Translations under genes and position numbers: made by a program
Shown: positions 6,128-7,508 of the stretch, piece by piece
Layout: the number at the start of each line of letters is the position of its first letter
Numbering within the stretch: the first letter of the stretch is position 1
Assembly: GCA_025927935.1 (NCBI GenBank)
Contig: JAICKM010000334.1
Coordinates: 1 to 7,508, forward strand
DNA length: 7,508 nt
Direction of reading: 5' to 3'
DNA from: Chloroflexia bacterium
Lineage (GTDB): Bacteria > Chloroflexota > Chloroflexia > QHBQ01 > JADMIH01
Notes under the pieces: generated by a model
Seen by the model: only the letters and a program-made list of their open reading frames with translations
What the model was told of the DNA's origin: nothing
Databases searched by the model: none

Positions 6128-6160
6128 TGACAACGGATGTCAGGAAGCACCGGGTATACT
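6128..6160 (+). promoter_or_regulatory. Possible promoter with operator-like inverted repeat
   Basis: TATACT (6155-6160) matches a -10 box in 5 of 6 places. Upstream is a perfect 5-bp inverted repeat, TGACA (6128-6132) and TGTCA (6138-6142), around ACGGA, which could be a small operator or chance. ATGACA (6127-6132) resembles a -35, but the spacing of 22 bases is too long for standard sigma70 use. It would serve the flavoprotein gene at 6252 with a leader of about 85 bases. Confidence 0.35.
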
Positions 6161-6202
6161 GGAGATCCACTCGCGGAAGACGCGTCATTTCACCATACTT
6201 AT

Positions 6203-6230
6203 TGTCACTCTGAGCGGAGCGAAGAGTCTC
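6203..6230 (+). repeat. Dispersed intergenic repeat of the GTCACTCTGAGCGGAGCGAA type
   Basis: The stretch opens with TGTCACTCTGAGCGGAGCGA and closes with AGAGTCTC. I recognise it as the widespread short repeat that gives the false peptide CHSERSEESR when translated, found many times over between genes in diverse bacterial genomes, Chloroflexota among them. ACTCT (6207-6211) can pair with AGAGT (6223-6227). It lies 7 bases upstream of the ribosome binding site of the 6252 gene, inside its presumed leader. Copy number in this genome cannot be seen from one window. Confidence 0.72.
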
Positions 6231-6251
6231 GTCTCCTAGGGAGGATAGCCA

Positions 6252-6785
6252 ATGCCCGAACAAACGCAGCAACCCGCGCCCGTGACCCCCCAGGCCGACC
6301 GCCCGCAAATGCCCGACGGTTACGGCGTCCCCGCCGGGGGTGAAGGGATGTTACCCTGGAGCCACGCGAGCACCTTGCTGGAGACTGCCATCAACTACTG
6401 GATCGGCACCACCCGCCCCAACGGGCGCCCGCACTCCGTTCCGGTCTGGGGCGTCTGGCTGGACGATACCTTCTACTTTGAAGGCGGCCCGGACACCCGC
6501 CGGGGCCGCAACATCGCGGCGAACCCCGCCGTGGTCGTGCATGTGGAGCGCGACGACGATATCGTGATCGTGGAGGGCGACGCCGAGGCAATTCCCAGCC
6601 CCGATTCGACGCTTGCCAAGCGGTTGGTGGAGGCGTTCGGCGCCAAGTACGGTCCCAAATACAACTACACGCCCGATCCCGCCAGTTGGGAAGGCGGCGG
6701 CCTCTACCGCGTCCGCCCGCAGGTAGTCCTGGCCTGGTATCACTTCCCCGGCGACGCCACCCGCTGGCGGTTCCCCGGCCCGTAA
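6252..6785 (+). CDS. Pyridoxamine 5'-phosphate oxidase-like split-barrel flavoprotein
   Basis: The 177-aa protein belongs by eye to the PNPOx-like/F420-dependent split-barrel superfamily, small dimers that bind FMN, F420 or haem and carry out redox reactions. Residues 1-30 are a Pro/Gln-rich, low-conservation lead. The barrel core runs from about 35 to 172: NYWIGTTRPNGRPHSVPVWGVWLDD (48-72) is the typical first hairpin, then FYFEGGPDTRRGRNIAANPAVVVHVE (74-99) with the Arg/Asn stretch used for cofactor phosphate binding in the family, IVIVEGDAE (104-112), and the closing RVRPQVVLAW and TRWRF. The last motif is common in the subgroup annotated as PPOX-class probable F420-dependent enzymes. Cofactor and substrate cannot be told from sequence, and a role in vitamin B6 synthesis is unlikely. 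AGGGAGGA (6238-6245) lies 6 bases before the ATG and fixes the start. Confidence 0.88.
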   Translation: MPEQTQQPAPVTPQADRPQMPDGYGVPAGGEGMLPWSHASTLLETAINYWIGTTRPNGRPHSVPVWGVWLDDTFYFEGGPDTRRGRNIAANPAVVVHVERDDDIVIVEGDAEAIPSPDSTLAKRLVEAFGAKYGPKYNYTPDPASWEGGGLYRVRPQVVLAWYHFPGDATRWRFPGP

Positions 6786-6809
6786 CCCGCGCGCCCTCCC
6801 GGCCCAACC

Positions 6810-6839
6810 CTGGCACATTCCGGCCCAAACGCCTATAAT
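6810..6839 (+). promoter_or_regulatory. Sigma70-type promoter for tmk
   Basis: A perfect -10 box TATAAT (6834-6839) stands 18 bases after CTGGCA (6810-6815), which matches TTGACA in 4 of 6 places. Transcription should begin near 6846, giving a leader of about 39 bases before the ATG at 6885. It is the best promoter in the window, and it separates tmk from the flavoprotein gene. Confidence 0.6.
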
Positions 6840-6852
6840 GGGCCGAGATGTT

Positions 6853-6869
6853 GCCCGGCGCGACCGGGC
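6853..6869 (+). promoter_or_regulatory. GC hairpin in the tmk leader
   Basis: GCCCGG (6853-6858) and CCGGGC (6864-6869) form a perfect 6-bp stem with loop CGCGA, just downstream of the predicted transcription start and 1 base before the Shine-Dalgarno AGGAGGA (6871-6877). The site itself stays unpaired. It could stabilise the mRNA 5' end or tune initiation, or be chance in GC-rich sequence. Confidence 0.35.
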
Positions 6870-6884
6870 CAGGAGGACAGCGGG

Positions 6885-7508
6885 ATGGACAACACGGCGC
6901 CGGGGCGCGGCCATTTCATCGTTCTGGAGGGCACCGACGGGTCGGGCCTCAGCACCCAGGCCGCGCTGCTGCGCGATCACCTGCTCGCCGCCGGGCGCGC
7001 CGCGTACCTGACCAAGGAACCGAGCGACGGCCCGGCGGGCGCGATGGTCCGCCTGGCCCTGACCCGCCGCCTGGGCTACGCCCCGCACACCAGCCACGCC
7101 GCGGGCGCCGAGACCGCCACCGAGGGCTGGGCGCCGCTGGGCGATGAGGTCATGGCCCTGCTCTACGCCGCCGACCGGCTCGACCATCTGCGCCAGGACA
7201 TTGCGCCCCGCCTGGCGCGTGGCGTGGACGTGGTCTGCGACCGCTACCGGCTCTCCTCGCTGGCCTATCAGTCGCTGACCGCCGACCTGGACTGGGTCGC
7301 CGCGCTGAACAGCAAGGCCCGCCGCCCCGATCTGACCGTCTTCCTCGACGTGCCGCCCGAGATCTGCCGCGAACGCATGGCCCGCCGCCAGGGCGCGGTC
7401 GAACTCTACGAGCAGGAAAGCAAAATCCGCCGCGTGCGCGAGCATTACCTGCAACTGATCCCCGCCGCCGAAGCCGCGGGTGAGACCATCGTGCGCGTGG
7501 ACGGGCGC
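6885..7508 (+). CDS. tmk: Thymidylate kinase (dTMP kinase), 3' partial, atypical Walker A
   Basis: Thymidylate kinase phosphorylates dTMP to dTDP in the cytoplasm, an essential step in dTTP synthesis. The frame is open to the right edge (208 codons seen; the family is usually about 200-230 aa, so little is missing). The ATG follows AGGAGGA by 7 bases. Landmarks: FIVLEGTDGSGLSTQ (11-25) is the P-loop, LTKEPSDGPAG (42-52) the dTMP-contacting EP motif, ALLYAADRLDHL (91-102), the DRY motif 119-121 followed by SSLAYQS (124-130), FLDVPPEICRERMARRQ (153-169) leading into the Arg-rich LID, and ELYEQESKIRRVREHY (173-188). The oddity is Leu22 where the Walker A lysine is expected (GxxGxGK[ST]). A stretch at about 62-86, rich in His, Ala and Thr, is longer than in short family members. 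Every other motif is intact, so a functional enzyme of a variant subgroup is more likely than a dead gene. Confidence 0.92.
   Translation, partial: MDNTAPGRGHFIVLEGTDGSGLSTQAALLRDHLLAAGRAAYLTKEPSDGPAGAMVRLALTRRLGYAPHTSHAAGAETATEGWAPLGDEVMALLYAADRLDHLRQDIAPRLARGVDVVCDRYRLSSLAYQSLTADLDWVAALNSKARRPDLTVFLDVPPEICRERMARRQGAVELYEQESKIRRVREHYLQLIPAAEAAGETIVRVDGR

Noticed and set aside
5086..6150. Long minus-strand open frame opposite the PLD gene
   Set aside because: Antisense shadow: the + strand has two intact HKD motifs and a strong ribosome binding site, while this frame has no family features.
6137..6343. Small + strand frame containing CHSERSEESR
   Set aside because: It exists only because the dispersed repeat is open in this frame, then runs out of frame into the flavoprotein gene with an Arg/Pro-rich shadow sequence.
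6848..7147. Possible leaderless frame starting at the ATG just after the tmk promoter
   Set aside because: Its product is Arg/Gly/Pro-rich shadow of tmk in another frame; tmk has a near-perfect ribosome binding site and all its motifs.
6351..7454. Minus-strand open frame across the flavoprotein and tmk genes
   Set aside because: It crosses two clear genes and a promoter on the + strand and has no domain signal of its own; GC-driven shadow.

Overview
The window is GC-rich DNA with dense genes, all on the + strand, mostly housekeeping and cell-envelope in character. High GC, proline/threonine-rich lipoprotein linkers, membrane proteins carrying zinc-finger-like N-termini, and two intergenic repeat types together suggest a free-living bacterium, plausibly of the Chloroflexota. 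That assignment is inference; there is no rRNA or tRNA here to test it.

Layout. Region 1 (3-3206) reads as one operon of four genes: a WecG/TagA/CpsF-type glycosyltransferase cut by the left edge; an SH3-NlpC/P60 cysteine peptidase without a signal peptide, overlapping it by 4 bases; a B-box-like zinc-finger membrane protein with a GTG start; and an RfaE1/HldE-like PfkB sugar kinase. A perfect 10-bp inverted repeat at the end of the peptidase gene contains the ribosome binding site of the membrane-protein gene and suggests translational coupling. The operon fits envelope glycan synthesis and wall-peptide turnover.

Region 2 (3207-3947) is a clearly AT-richer patch. It has a small zinc-ribbon membrane protein with a TTG start, then a 163-base gap largely filled by degenerate 7-base tandem repeats.

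Region 3 (3948-6111) returns to high GC. It holds a lipoprotein made of two emfourin-like domains joined by a Pro/Thr/Ala linker, a short GC hairpin, and a soluble two-HKD phospholipase D-family protein.

Region 4 (6112-7508) has a 140-base gap with a small inverted repeat, a -10-like box and a dispersed repeat of the GTCACTCTGAGCGGAGCGAA type. It is followed by a PNPOx-like split-barrel flavoprotein, a good sigma70-type promoter, and thymidylate kinase (tmk), cut by the right edge. The tmk Walker A lysine is replaced by leucine.

I see no phage, transposase, CRISPR, toxin-antitoxin or defence genes. The most interesting items are the hairpin-buried ribosome binding site, the lysine-less tmk, the double emfourin lipoprotein, and the altered sugar motif in the heptose-kinase homologue.
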